A stretch of 64,000 bases of DNA from Desulfonatronovibrio hydrogenovorans DSM 9292 (lineage in GTDB: Bacteria > Desulfobacterota > Desulfovibrionia > Desulfovibrionales > Desulfonatronovibrionaceae), in NCBI RefSeq assembly GCF_000686525.1, contig NZ_JMKT01000008.1, positions 310,001 through 374,000 on the forward strand, given 5' to 3'. The translations under genes were made by a program, and so were the position numbers. This document shows positions 1 to 7,075 of the stretch, one piece after another (position 1 is the first letter of the stretch; each line of letters starts with the position of its first letter). Under the pieces are notes generated by a model, which did no database searches, had not been told where the DNA came from, and saw only the letters and a program-made list of their open reading frames with translations.

Positions 1-882
1 GAGAGCGGCACTGGCAAGGATGTTGTTGCTGAAGCCATCCACCTGGCCTCTGACCGAGCCAAAGGGCCGTTTATTAAAGTTAATTGTGCAGCCCTTCCGG
101 AAACCCTTCTTGAGTCTGAGCTGTTTGGGCATCAGAAAGGAGCTTTTACCGGGGCCGCTGAAAACAAGCCCGGCCGGTTCAAGCTTGCTCACAATGGTAC
201 GGTTTTTCTGACCGAGGTCGGTGATCTGCCCATGGGCCTGCAAAGCAAGCTGCTGACCTTTCTGGACGACAAGGTCATCTTCCCTCTGGGCAGCACCAAA
301 GGGGTCAAGGTCAACGTCCGAATCATTGCCGCCACCTTGAGGCCGTTGGAGCAGATGGTCCGGGAGGGACTTTTCAGGAGTGATCTTCTGTTCCGGCTTA
401 ACGTGGTCCGGCTGCACCTTCCGCCTTTGAGGGAAAGGGAGGGGGATATCAGGCTGCTGATGGATCAGATGCTCAGTACCATCTCCAGACAATTCAGAAA
501 GAACATCCGGGGGGTATCAGAGGACGCCCTTTCCATGCTCCTTAATCATGATTATCCCGGCAACATCCGCGAGCTGAAGAACATTGTCGAATATGCGGTC
601 AATGTCTGCCAGTCGGACATGGTCCAGGTTTCTCACCTGCCGGAGTACGTGTTTGAAGACGGCCTCAGGCAGAAGCAGGCAGCCAAACTGTCCATACCGG
701 TGCCATCCTCCCTTGGCCAGGCCAGGTCCGATTCCAGGGGATGTACCTGGGTGGACATGGAAAAAAAGATGATTCTTGAAGCCCTGGTGGCAGCCAAGGG
801 CAAGAAGAGTAAGGCAGCAGACATCCTGGGCTGGGGCAGAAGTACCTTGTGGCGTAAAATGAAAAAATTCGGACTGGAATAA
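1..882 (+). CDS. Sigma-54-dependent transcriptional activator, C-terminal part (5' end outside window)
   Basis: The reading frame is open from base 1, so the N-terminal sensory region is missing. The visible 293 residues hold the AAA+ domain of NtrC-type enhancer-binding proteins. It starts inside Walker A (ESGTGKD, residues 1-7), followed by the sigma-54 contact loop GAFTGA (47-52), a Walker B region (about 66-72) and the segment [13 protein letters not shown] Fis-type helix-turn-helix occupies roughly the last 40 residues. Such proteins hydrolyse ATP to open RNA polymerase-sigma-54 promoter complexes. The Walker B strand reads VFLTE where the family normally has a hydrophobic stretch followed by DE, so the Mg-coordinating Asp is Thr (residue 71). 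The gene is followed two bases later by a NifX-like gene, a pairing that suggests a metal-cofactor or redox control unit. Sigma-54-like promoters occur later in this window at 9904 and 58077. Confidence 0.93.
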   Translation, partial: ESGTGKDVVAEAIHLASDRAKGPFIKVNCAALPETLLESELFGHQKGAFTGAAENKPGRFKLAHNGTVFLTEVGDLPMGLQSKLLTFLDDKVIFPLGSTKGVKVNVRIIAATLRPLEQMVREGLFRSDLLFRLNVVRLHLPPLREREGDIRLLMDQMLSTISRQFRKNIRGVSEDALSMLLNHDYPGNIRELKNIVEYAVNVCQSDMVQVSHLPEYVFEDGLRQKQAAKLSIPVPSSLGQARSDSRGCTWVDMEKKMILEALVAAKGKKSKAADILGWGRSTLWRKMKKFGLE

Positions 883-884
883 AA

Positions 885-1241
885 ATGGCACCATTTTCTT
901 CTCATGGCAATCAGCGGGTTTTAATTACTGTTCACGACCATGATATTTCTCCGAGGTTTGATTACACCCTTGAAGTGCTTATCGTGGAAAAAGACGGGGA
1001 AGGGCAGATTGTGGATAAAAAGAATCTTCTTTTGTCCGAGCCATCAGCCGAGGAGATCTGCAACCTGGTTCAGACTGAAAATGTCCAGGCTGTTATCTGC
1101 GGGGGCATTGAAGCAGACTATTACCAGTATCTGACCTGGAAGAAGGTGCTGGTATTTGACAATATCATGGGGCCTGTATCCAGGGTTCTGGAGGCTTGGA
1201 CCGAGGGTGTTCTTAAAGAGGACACCATATTTCGAGACTGA
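885..1241 (+). CDS. NifX/NifB-C-terminal-type (dinitrogenase iron-molybdenum cofactor biosynthesis fold) small protein
   Basis: A 118-residue protein with the pattern of the NifX/NafY/MTH1175 fold. It has an N-terminal strand ending in SPRFDYTLE (the family's 'SPHFGRAE' position), a middle VICGGI element and a C-terminal helix after VFDNIMGPVSRVLEAW. Family members bind iron-sulfur or molybdenum-iron clusters and often act as small cluster carriers in anaerobes. The ATG lies two bases after the stop of the sigma-54 activator, with no separate Shine-Dalgarno, so translation is probably coupled. In Desulfovibrio-type genomes such proteins often accompany sigma-54 regulators. The exact function cannot be told from sequence. 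Confidence 0.7.
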   Translation: MAPFSSHGNQRVLITVHDHDISPRFDYTLEVLIVEKDGEGQIVDKKNLLLSEPSAEEICNLVQTENVQAVICGGIEADYYQYLTWKKVLVFDNIMGPVSRVLEAWTEGVLKEDTIFRD

Positions 1242-1293
1242 GCCTGGCCAGCCGGACCTGTTATTCTAATGCGCTGTTTTTTCAGCAGGCATT

Positions 1294-1309
1294 GGGCATG
1301 GGCGATGCT
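1294..1309 (+). promoter_or_regulatory. Weak sigma-54 promoter candidate
   Basis: GGGCATGGGCGATGCT has the GG-N10-GC spacing of -24/-12 promoters but three deviations from TGGCACG-N4-TTGCT. It lies about 240 bases before the response regulator at 1553. It is listed because a sigma-54 activator lies just upstream; it could be chance. Confidence 0.22.
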
Positions 1310-1335
1310 TTTTTCTAAGTCCTGAATTGAGCGAC

Positions 1336-1421
1336 TTTTTTGTCATTGCGAATGAAGAATAATAATCTCAGTTAGTTCTCCATGAGATTGCCACCACCCC
1401 CTGGGTGCGCACAATGACGTT
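1336..1421. repeat. MITE/REP-like palindromic element, copy A
   Basis: The ends are inverted: GTCATTGCG at about 1342 and CGCACAATGAC ending near 1418. Inside is a nested pair, AATCTCA / TGAGATT. The layout resembles the widespread 'GTCATTGCGAGCG...' intergenic repeats of proteobacteria. Related, more decayed copies are at 17785 and 48262. The rest of the 1242-1552 gap holds no gene. Confidence 0.5.
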
Positions 1422-1450
1422 AAAAATAGTTTGATTTAGGAAAGTGATTG

Positions 1451-1465
1451 ACTCAATTATTGAGT
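1451..1465. promoter_or_regulatory. Palindrome overlapping a possible -35 element (operator-like)
   Basis: ACTCAA-TTA-TTGAGT is a perfect 6+6 dyad about 90 bases before the response regulator at 1553. It overlaps TTGACT at 1448-1453. It could be an operator. No other copy was noticed in the window. Confidence 0.25.
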
Positions 1466-1552
1466 AGAAATTAAAGATGTTGTATTATGTTGGCTCAATA
1501 ACCTCTTGCGTCGGTTAATTTCTATCCGGCCAAGCATTTCAAGGAGGAGACG

Positions 1553-2026
1553 ATGAACCATCCCGGGGATCTAGAGCGCCTGGAAAAAGTCAGGCTTATG
1601 CTGGTAGATGATGAAGAGCGCTTTCGGACTACTCTGGCCAAGAGGCTGGGGGAGAAGGGGGTCAAACCAAGGACCGCTTCAGGCGGGGTGGAGGCCCTGC
1701 AATCCATGAAGGACGGCCCAGTGGACGTGGTGGTTCTGGATATTAAGATGCCTGGAATGGACGGCATTGAAACCCTTGGCCAGATCAAGAAGATTGATCC
1801 GGATACAGAGGTGATCTTATTGACCGGCCACGCCAATGTGGAGTCAGCTGTGGAGGGAATGAGACTGGGAGCTTATGATTACCTGATGAAGCCCTGTGAC
1901 CTTGAGCAGCTTTTAGAAAAAATCCTCCAGGCCTATGACCACAAGGTGTCCAGAGAAGAAAGCCGGGTTAAGGACAAGATGAAGGAACAGGTGGAGCACT
2001 GGCAAAAGCACTGGTCCAGATCATAA
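1553..2026 (+). CDS. Stand-alone response-regulator receiver protein
   Basis: A 157-residue protein consisting of one CheY-like receiver domain and a short charged helical tail. All signature residues are present: the acidic pair D19/D20, phospho-acceptor D63 (VLDIKMPG), T91 and K113 (MKPCD). There is no DNA-binding, GGDEF or enzyme domain, so the output must be a protein partner. The start has a strong Shine-Dalgarno (AAGGAGGAGACG-ATG). It is the first gene of a receiver - CBS - DASS transporter set (1553-4393) repeated as 9980-12531. It is very similar to the receivers at 12731 and 15445, so these are recent paralogues. Its cognate kinase is probably one of the histidine kinases at 13711, 15962 or 18446. 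Confidence 0.93.
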   Translation: MNHPGDLERLEKVRLMLVDDEERFRTTLAKRLGEKGVKPRTASGGVEALQSMKDGPVDVVVLDIKMPGMDGIETLGQIKKIDPDTEVILLTGHANVESAVEGMRLGAYDYLMKPCDLEQLLEKILQAYDHKVSREESRVKDKMKEQVEHWQKHWSRS

Positions 2027-2137
2027 TGAAATTGGCCCTGGATTGAGAAAAAAAGGACATGGCCAGCCTAGCTCAGGACGGTTTATGAATCAAAATGTTT
2101 TAATTTGTCTTTTGGAAAAATATCCAGGGCCATCCTG

Positions 2138-2166
2138 TTGACACTTTTTTGTATTTGATGTTTAAG
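2138..2166 (+). promoter_or_regulatory. Probable sigma-70 promoter for the CBS-transporter pair
   Basis: TTGACA (2138-2143), 17-base spacer, then TTTAAG (2161-2166), in the 312-base gap before the CBS gene at 2339. The -35 box is consensus and the -10 matches four of six bases. Confidence 0.45.
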
Positions 2167-2190
2167 GGCTGCTAGCAACTAGCTCAGGCT

Positions 2191-2208
2191 AGTTATTTTT
2201 TGCACAAT
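2191..2208. repeat. 18-base motif shared with the histidine-kinase upstream region (copy 1)
   Basis: agttattttttgcacaat is found identically at 18307-18324. Here it lies 130 bases before the CBS gene start; the second copy lies 121 bases before a histidine kinase start. Near-identical placement suggests a shared regulatory site. Confidence 0.45.
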
Positions 2209-2338
2209 TGATGTTTCAGATGATTTCAAAAGGTCTTTTGGGCAGGGTTTCAAACGGTTGGGAGGCAGTATCTTTAGGCCCTCCACCTGTTTGCTGATTA
2301 AACAGCTATTGAATGAGGTTAATTTAAAGGAGGATTCC

Positions 2339-2908
2339 ATGGTTGAAAAAAAACCTGAGCATCCGCGAATAGGAGATTTGATGGTGGGTTTAAAGGAGTT
2401 CCCCACCATTTCCAGGGAAGCCTTTTTCCATGAGGCCCACACAGCCCTAGAAAAGGCTCAGGAAAATTTTTTAGCTGGCAGAAGCAGGTACAGGACGCTT
2501 CTGGTTGAGGACGACAAGGGGCAAGTAGTGGGCAAGCTGTCGCCCATGGATCTTATCCAGGGCCTTGAGCCTAAATATACAAATGTTATTGATCCCAACC
2601 GGCTGAAATTCAAGGACACAATGTATGTGATCAAATCAATGAAGCAGAAAGTACTATGGGACAAGCCCCTGGATAATCTCTGTCAGGTAGCACAGCACAG
2701 CAAGATAAAGGATTTTCTCAAGCTGCCCACTGAAGGACATATGGTGGGCAAGGATGATTTTCTGGATGACGCCCTGCACCGGTTTGTAGTTGAGCGTCAT
2801 GATTCCCTTTTTGTGGTGGATGGAACTAAGCTAGTGGGCCTGCTCCTTTTTGCAGATGTTTACAGCTATATTTCCAATAAAATTAAAGAAAGTTGCACGG
2901 CTGGCTGA
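2339..2908 (+). CDS. Double-CBS-domain protein preceding DASS transporter
   Basis: A 189-residue soluble protein with two CBS-type repeats. The first is around residues 10-80 (RTLLVEDDKGQVVGKLSPMDL) and the second around 125-183 (DSLFVVDGTKLVGLLLFADV). CBS pairs usually bind adenosine nucleotides and gate a partner protein. The start at 2339 is chosen over an upstream in-frame start at 2258 because AAAGGAGG precedes the ATG at proper spacing. It is followed after about 60 bases by a DASS transporter. The paralogue at 10449 is also directly before a transporter, so a partnership with the transporter is likely. Sulfate activation turns ATP into APS and finally AMP, so an adenylate sensor on an uptake system would make sense; that link is inference. 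Confidence 0.85.
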   Translation: MVEKKPEHPRIGDLMVGLKEFPTISREAFFHEAHTALEKAQENFLAGRSRYRTLLVEDDKGQVVGKLSPMDLIQGLEPKYTNVIDPNRLKFKDTMYVIKSMKQKVLWDKPLDNLCQVAQHSKIKDFLKLPTEGHMVGKDDFLDDALHRFVVERHDSLFVVDGTKLVGLLLFADVYSYISNKIKESCTAG

Positions 2909-2968
2909 CCTATCCTGGTCGGGTTTTTTTGCTTTAAAAAAATAAAAAAAACCAATGAGGTGTGAATT

Positions 2969-4393
2969 ATGGCTGAAGTTGAATCCATCAAAAAAGAATC
3001 CGGCCCCGGCATAATCCTGGTCAAGCTTGCCATTGCCGTGGGTCTGGGCCTTTTTGTTGCATTACTGCCCACTCCGGAAAACTTATCCCCTGAAGGGCAC
3101 AGGCTGCTGGCCCTGCTGGTCACTGTGGTCATCCTGTTTGTTACTGAGGCTATTCCCATCGGAGTTACCGCTCTCCTGGTCGGTTCAGGGCTTATTCTTT
3201 TCAATATCCAGACCCCCCACGATGCCTGGGCACCGTATGCCAGTCCGGCAGTCATGTTTGTGCTCATGATCATCATGTTCGGGGTAGTCCTGAATGAAGT
3301 TGGTCTGGCCAAGCGCATCATGTATTATCTCCTGAAATTTGCCGGGACCAAGGTCAAGCGCCTGAGCCTGATTCTTTCCATTGGCTGTACCATGACTGCC
3401 AGTGTATTTCATGATGCTACAGTCACGGTTATCATGGTCTTTGCCTTTGTGCCGGTGTTCATGGCCATGGGCATGAAGCCCGGCCAGGGCCACCGGCTGC
3501 CCATGTTCTTCATGATGCTCATCCCCATGGCTGCTTCAGCCGGAGGTTTTGCCACCTTGCTGGGCGGAGGACGTAATCCTCTGGCTGTGGAAATCCTGCA
3601 GGTCTTTACCGAAGAGTCACCCAAATTTGCCGAGGCAATTACCATCGGGTTCATGGAGTACATAATTATCCAGTTTCCCATAGCTATTCTTACAGCCCTG
3701 GGAACCTGGGGTGTTCTTTGGCTTGCTTTCAGGCCCAAGGAAAAGGAGCTTTCCGGGATAAAGCTGGAAGATCCCGGTCCCATGCAGTTCAAGGAAATCG
3801 GGGTCCTGATTGTGTTCATCGGAACATTTGTATTGTGGTTCATGGGCGATCTGACCGGATGGCATGTGAGTATCCCGGCGGCCCTGGCCATTGCAGGTTT
3901 TTGCGGACCAAAATGGATCTCTTTTCAGACCATCTGCGACAAATTTCCCTGGGAGTCGTGGATTGTGTTCGGGGCAGGAGTGTCTCTGGGCATGGCCATG
4001 CTCAACAGCGGAGCAGGCATGTTCCTTGCCGAGTCTTTGTTGCCTTTGCTGCAAGGCAAGCATGAATTTGTGGTCTATTTCGGATTTGGATTCTTTGGCT
4101 CCTTTATCTCCAGTCTCATGAGCAATTCAGCTGCTGTGGCCCTGATGCTGCCCATCACTCTGCCCATGGCCGAAATGATGGACATGTCACCCCAGGCTGT
4201 GGCCCTGCTGGCTCCCATGACCACTTCGTTCATCATGCTGGTCATTGGCTGCCCCCCGACCATTATTGCTTACAGCACCGGGTATTTTTCCCAGGGTCAG
4301 TTTGTGAAATACGCTGTTCCATGGTGCATTTTCCTCCTTCTGGTCTGCTCATTTTCAGTTATGATTTATTGGCCCATCATCGGCTTCTCCTAA
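2969..4393 (+). CDS. DASS/SLC13-family anion:Na+ symporter-like membrane protein (I)
   Basis: A 474-residue polytopic membrane protein with the two-repeat DASS (divalent anion:sodium symporter) plan: TEAIPIGVTALLVG in the first repeat and SSLMSNSAAVALMLPI in the second. The second repeat keeps an SN-type anion-binding turn (S385-N386-S387). At the matching first-repeat position the usual SNT is replaced by HDA (H148-D149-A150, in VFHDATVTV). The paralogue at 11068 shares the change. Family substrates are sulfate, thiosulfate or di/tricarboxylates. The nearby sat-apr-qmo block makes sulfate likely but not proven. It is preceded by a CBS gene and followed by a terminator at 4426. Confidence 0.88.
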   Translation: MAEVESIKKESGPGIILVKLAIAVGLGLFVALLPTPENLSPEGHRLLALLVTVVILFVTEAIPIGVTALLVGSGLILFNIQTPHDAWAPYASPAVMFVLMIIMFGVVLNEVGLAKRIMYYLLKFAGTKVKRLSLILSIGCTMTASVFHDATVTVIMVFAFVPVFMAMGMKPGQGHRLPMFFMMLIPMAASAGGFATLLGGGRNPLAVEILQVFTEESPKFAEAITIGFMEYIIIQFPIAILTALGTWGVLWLAFRPKEKELSGIKLEDPGPMQFKEIGVLIVFIGTFVLWFMGDLTGWHVSIPAALAIAGFCGPKWISFQTICDKFPWESWIVFGAGVSLGMAMLNSGAGMFLAESLLPLLQGKHEFVVYFGFGFFGSFISSLMSNSAAVALMLPITLPMAEMMDMSPQAVALLAPMTTSFIMLVIGCPPTIIAYSTGYFSQGQFVKYAVPWCIFLLLVCSFSVMIYWPIIGFS

Positions 4394-4425
4394 GCCCCAA
4401 AGGGGATGGTGAGCTGAAAAAAAAA

Positions 4426-4450
4426 GGCCGGGGATTTCCCCGGCCTTTTT
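4426..4450. terminator. Bidirectional rho-independent terminator
   Basis: Stem GGCCGGGGA/TCCCCGGCC with a short loop, flanked by an A-run on the left and a T-run on the right. It therefore serves both the + strand transporter ending at 4393 and the - strand gene ending at 4475. Confidence 0.9.
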
Positions 4451-4474
4451 TATCCAAAAGAAATCGTGTCCGGA

Positions 4475-7063
4475 TCAGGACTGGCCTGGATCAAGCCTGG
4501 CAAAGGTGTAGTTGCCTTTCATGAACTGATCTGCATACCAGCTGATATGACCATCCTCGGTCAGGACCATGTCCAGAAGCCTTACTGAGCCCAGAAGGCG
4601 TCCTATATGATCGATTTTGTCCTCCAGTCTGACCTGGTCATATTTTTTCATTTCAGCCCTGACCAGGTCTCCTTTCTGCTCCACCCTGAAACCTAGCTTT
4701 TTGAGGATGGCTGCAATCAGGGCTGCCCTCCTGGTCCTTCGGCCCACGTCGGCTGCTCCACCCTTGAATGAAAAGGTGATGTAGTTGTCATTGACAAATT
4801 CTGAACAGTAGGCATCCACTGTTGCAAAGTGGTAGCCCAGCCTGGCGCTGAAATTGAGATATTCACCGGAAATTATGGCATAGTTTGGTCCGTCCAGGCC
4901 GGGTTTCTGCCTGGGTTGTTCCAGCACGTTTTCCATCACTATGGAGGCGAAGTCCATCATGTTCAGCTCATCAGGGCTGGTCCAATGAACGTTTTTATGG
5001 AACATGCCCCTGAGCAGGGCTCTGAAAGGGATGGACAGGACATGATCCATGGAAACTTCTGCTGCCTGATCTTCCACAGTAAGTCCCCCTCCCAGATCCA
5101 GGATGTTGATGTTCAGGTCAGGGTCGGTTTTGAGCGGGGTTGCTCTGTAGTGGCCGCGCCGAACGTCCCGGCTCAGGTTGAACATTTCCCGCATGGCCAT
5201 TTCATGGGAAAAGCGGACCACGTCATGCAGAGTGAAGCACCCGGCTGGACAGAAGTTGCTTTTCTTGGGGTCAATCAGGTTCAGGGGGATTATCTTCTTC
5301 AGGGTTTTCTGGACCAGCTTCCAGACCGGGCTGTCTTTCATCAGGTTGACGGGCCTGGTTTCTTTAAGAATGGACTGGACCATGCCCTGGTAAACTCTTT
5401 TTCCAGTGGCATCCAGGGTAATGACCTGATAGTTGGGAATGCGTTCTGTGGCATTGGAAGTAGCTACCAAAGTCGGGATCCGGAATTCCCTGGCTACTGA
5501 GGACATGTGTCCTGTGACACTGCCGACATCAGTAATGATTCCGGCGATCCTGGACATGACCGATACAAACCTGGGAGAGGTCTGAGGGGCTATCAGGATT
5601 GCCCCCTGGGGGATGCCTGCAAGGTTGTGCTCGGATTCAACGTGATAGGCAGGCCCGCTGGCTGTGCCTGAACAGGCAGTCATTCCTCCCTCCAGGATGA
5701 CTGCATGCCCGGCTGTGTCTTGAGGCCCGAGTTCCTCGGAATCATTGGCATCCGGCAGGACTCTCTGCAATGGTCTGGCCTGAAGAACAAATACAGTTCC
5801 TTTTTTATCCACGGCCCATTCCATGTCCAGGGGCCAGCCAAAATGTTTTTCAAGTTTTAGTCCGTAATCAATAAGGGTGGCCAGCTGGTCCGGGTTGAGG
5901 CAGGGTCTGTCCTGAAGGTCCTCCTGAACAGAAGCCTGGATTACGCCCTGGATTTTGTCCATGATCAGCATCTGTTTCTTGGGCTGGACTTCCCTGGTGA
6001 CAATCCTGCCTTCTGCTCTGCTGTAACGCCAGAAATCCGTTGGCATGGACCCATCCACCACGCTGACCCCCAGGCCCCAATTGGCACTGATGTACAGGTC
6101 GTCATCATTTTTATTGGTCGGGCTGACGCTGTAGAGCACTCCACTGCTGACCGGGTCTACCATTATCAGACACAAGACGCTCATGAGTACGTCCACGTCC
6201 CGGTAACCCTTGCTTCGTCTGTAAAATACGGCCCTGGGGTTGAAGGTGCTGGCTACAACCTCTTTATATGCGCTGATCATGTTCTTGGGAGTCACATTAA
6301 GCAGGGTGCTGTGCTGACCGGCAAAGGATGACTCCGAGTCCTCACCTGTGGCGCTGCTGCGGACAGCCAGACGGATATCAGGGCCGAACTCTTTTTCCAG
6401 CTCAGCAACTTCCTGTATGATGGAGTTATCCAGCAGTTCAGGGAGATCAGTGTTCATGACCGTGGCCTTAATTTCGCTGCAGACCTGGCTTAAGGCCTGG
6501 GTGTCGGAAATATCAAGGCCCTTGAGTTTTGCCTTGATGGCCTCATCTAGCTTGGTCTGCTTGAGAAACTGATGGCAGGCAAAGGCAGTGATACCAAAGC
6601 CCCTGGGAGTGGGAAGATGGACCCGGTTGAATATTTCTCCGAGATTGGCGGCCTTGCTTCCGACCTGGTCAAAGCTTTCACGGCTCAGCCCGGCCAGGGA
6701 AATGGTCCAGTGGGTTTTGTCCAGTTTGCGCTGGCGGACGAATTCGCGCAGGATTGATATGCCGATTTTTTCAGTGGCCTTGAAGAGACCGGGATACTTG
6801 CCCCCGGAAATGGCATTGATGTCTTCGGATATGTCGTAAACTGTGCTGATGAGCTGCTCACTCTGGGAAACCACTTCGTTGTAATCAAATGGTTTGTGTT
6901 CAAGGATCAGGTCTTCAAGGTCGTTGATCAGGGCCAGGGCCTTGTTGTTGTTAAAAAGAAGGCTTTTAAAGTATTCATACTTACGCTTGAATACAGCATC
7001 TTCAATATTGTCAAAAGGTTTGTCCTTTTTTTTGCCGAAAAAGAAGTCCAATAACCCGGACAT
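4475..7063 (-). CDS. PEP-synthase-like phosphotransferase with unfamiliar C-terminal domain (I)
   Basis: An 862-residue soluble protein. Residues 1-130 form a helical N-terminal part. About 130-450 is an ATP-grasp domain like the pyruvate/PEP-dikinase N-terminus (VGSKAANLGEIFNR; LAVRSSATGEDSESSFAGQH; MEWAVDKKG...VLQARPLQR). About 460-560 is the swivelling phosphohistidine domain, with catalytic His in TDVGSVTGHMSSVAREF. The final 290 or so residues do not look like the PEP/pyruvate-binding TIM barrel and I do not recognise them. The enzyme probably uses ATP to phosphorylate its own His and passes the phosphate to an unknown acceptor, as rifampin phosphotransferase does with the same two domains. 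The start at 7063 has GAGGGAG six bases upstream; a TTG at 7069 is also possible. It is twelve bases after its paralogue and transcribed with it. Confidence 0.85.
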   Translation of the reverse strand: MSGLLDFFFGKKKDKPFDNIEDAVFKRKYEYFKSLLFNNNKALALINDLEDLILEHKPFDYNEVVSQSEQLISTVYDISEDINAISGGKYPGLFKATEKIGISILREFVRQRKLDKTHWTISLAGLSRESFDQVGSKAANLGEIFNRVHLPTPRGFGITAFACHQFLKQTKLDEAIKAKLKGLDISDTQALSQVCSEIKATVMNTDLPELLDNSIIQEVAELEKEFGPDIRLAVRSSATGEDSESSFAGQHSTLLNVTPKNMISAYKEVVASTFNPRAVFYRRSKGYRDVDVLMSVLCLIMVDPVSSGVLYSVSPTNKNDDDLYISANWGLGVSVVDGSMPTDFWRYSRAEGRIVTREVQPKKQMLIMDKIQGVIQASVQEDLQDRPCLNPDQLATLIDYGLKLEKHFGWPLDMEWAVDKKGTVFVLQARPLQRVLPDANDSEELGPQDTAGHAVILEGGMTACSGTASGPAYHVESEHNLAGIPQGAILIAPQTSPRFVSVMSRIAGIITDVGSVTGHMSSVAREFRIPTLVATSNATERIPNYQVITLDATGKRVYQGMVQSILKETRPVNLMKDSPVWKLVQKTLKKIIPLNLIDPKKSNFCPAGCFTLHDVVRFSHEMAMREMFNLSRDVRRGHYRATPLKTDPDLNINILDLGGGLTVEDQAAEVSMDHVLSIPFRALLRGMFHKNVHWTSPDELNMMDFASIVMENVLEQPRQKPGLDGPNYAIISGEYLNFSARLGYHFATVDAYCSEFVNDNYITFSFKGGAADVGRRTRRAALIAAILKKLGFRVEQKGDLVRAEMKKYDQVRLEDKIDHIGRLLGSVRLLDMVLTEDGHISWYADQFMKGNYTFARLDPGQS

Positions 7064-7075
7064 TTCCAACTCCCT

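Noticed and set aside
2034-2131. Distant inverted repeat GGCCCTGGAT / ATCCAGGGCC after the receiver gene
   Set aside because: The arms are 78 bases apart and the words are common in this genome's composition, so it is probably chance.
4829-5500. A 223-codon plus-strand frame opposite the PEP-synthase-like gene
   Set aside because: The minus-strand gene carries conserved motifs throughout; the plus frame has none.
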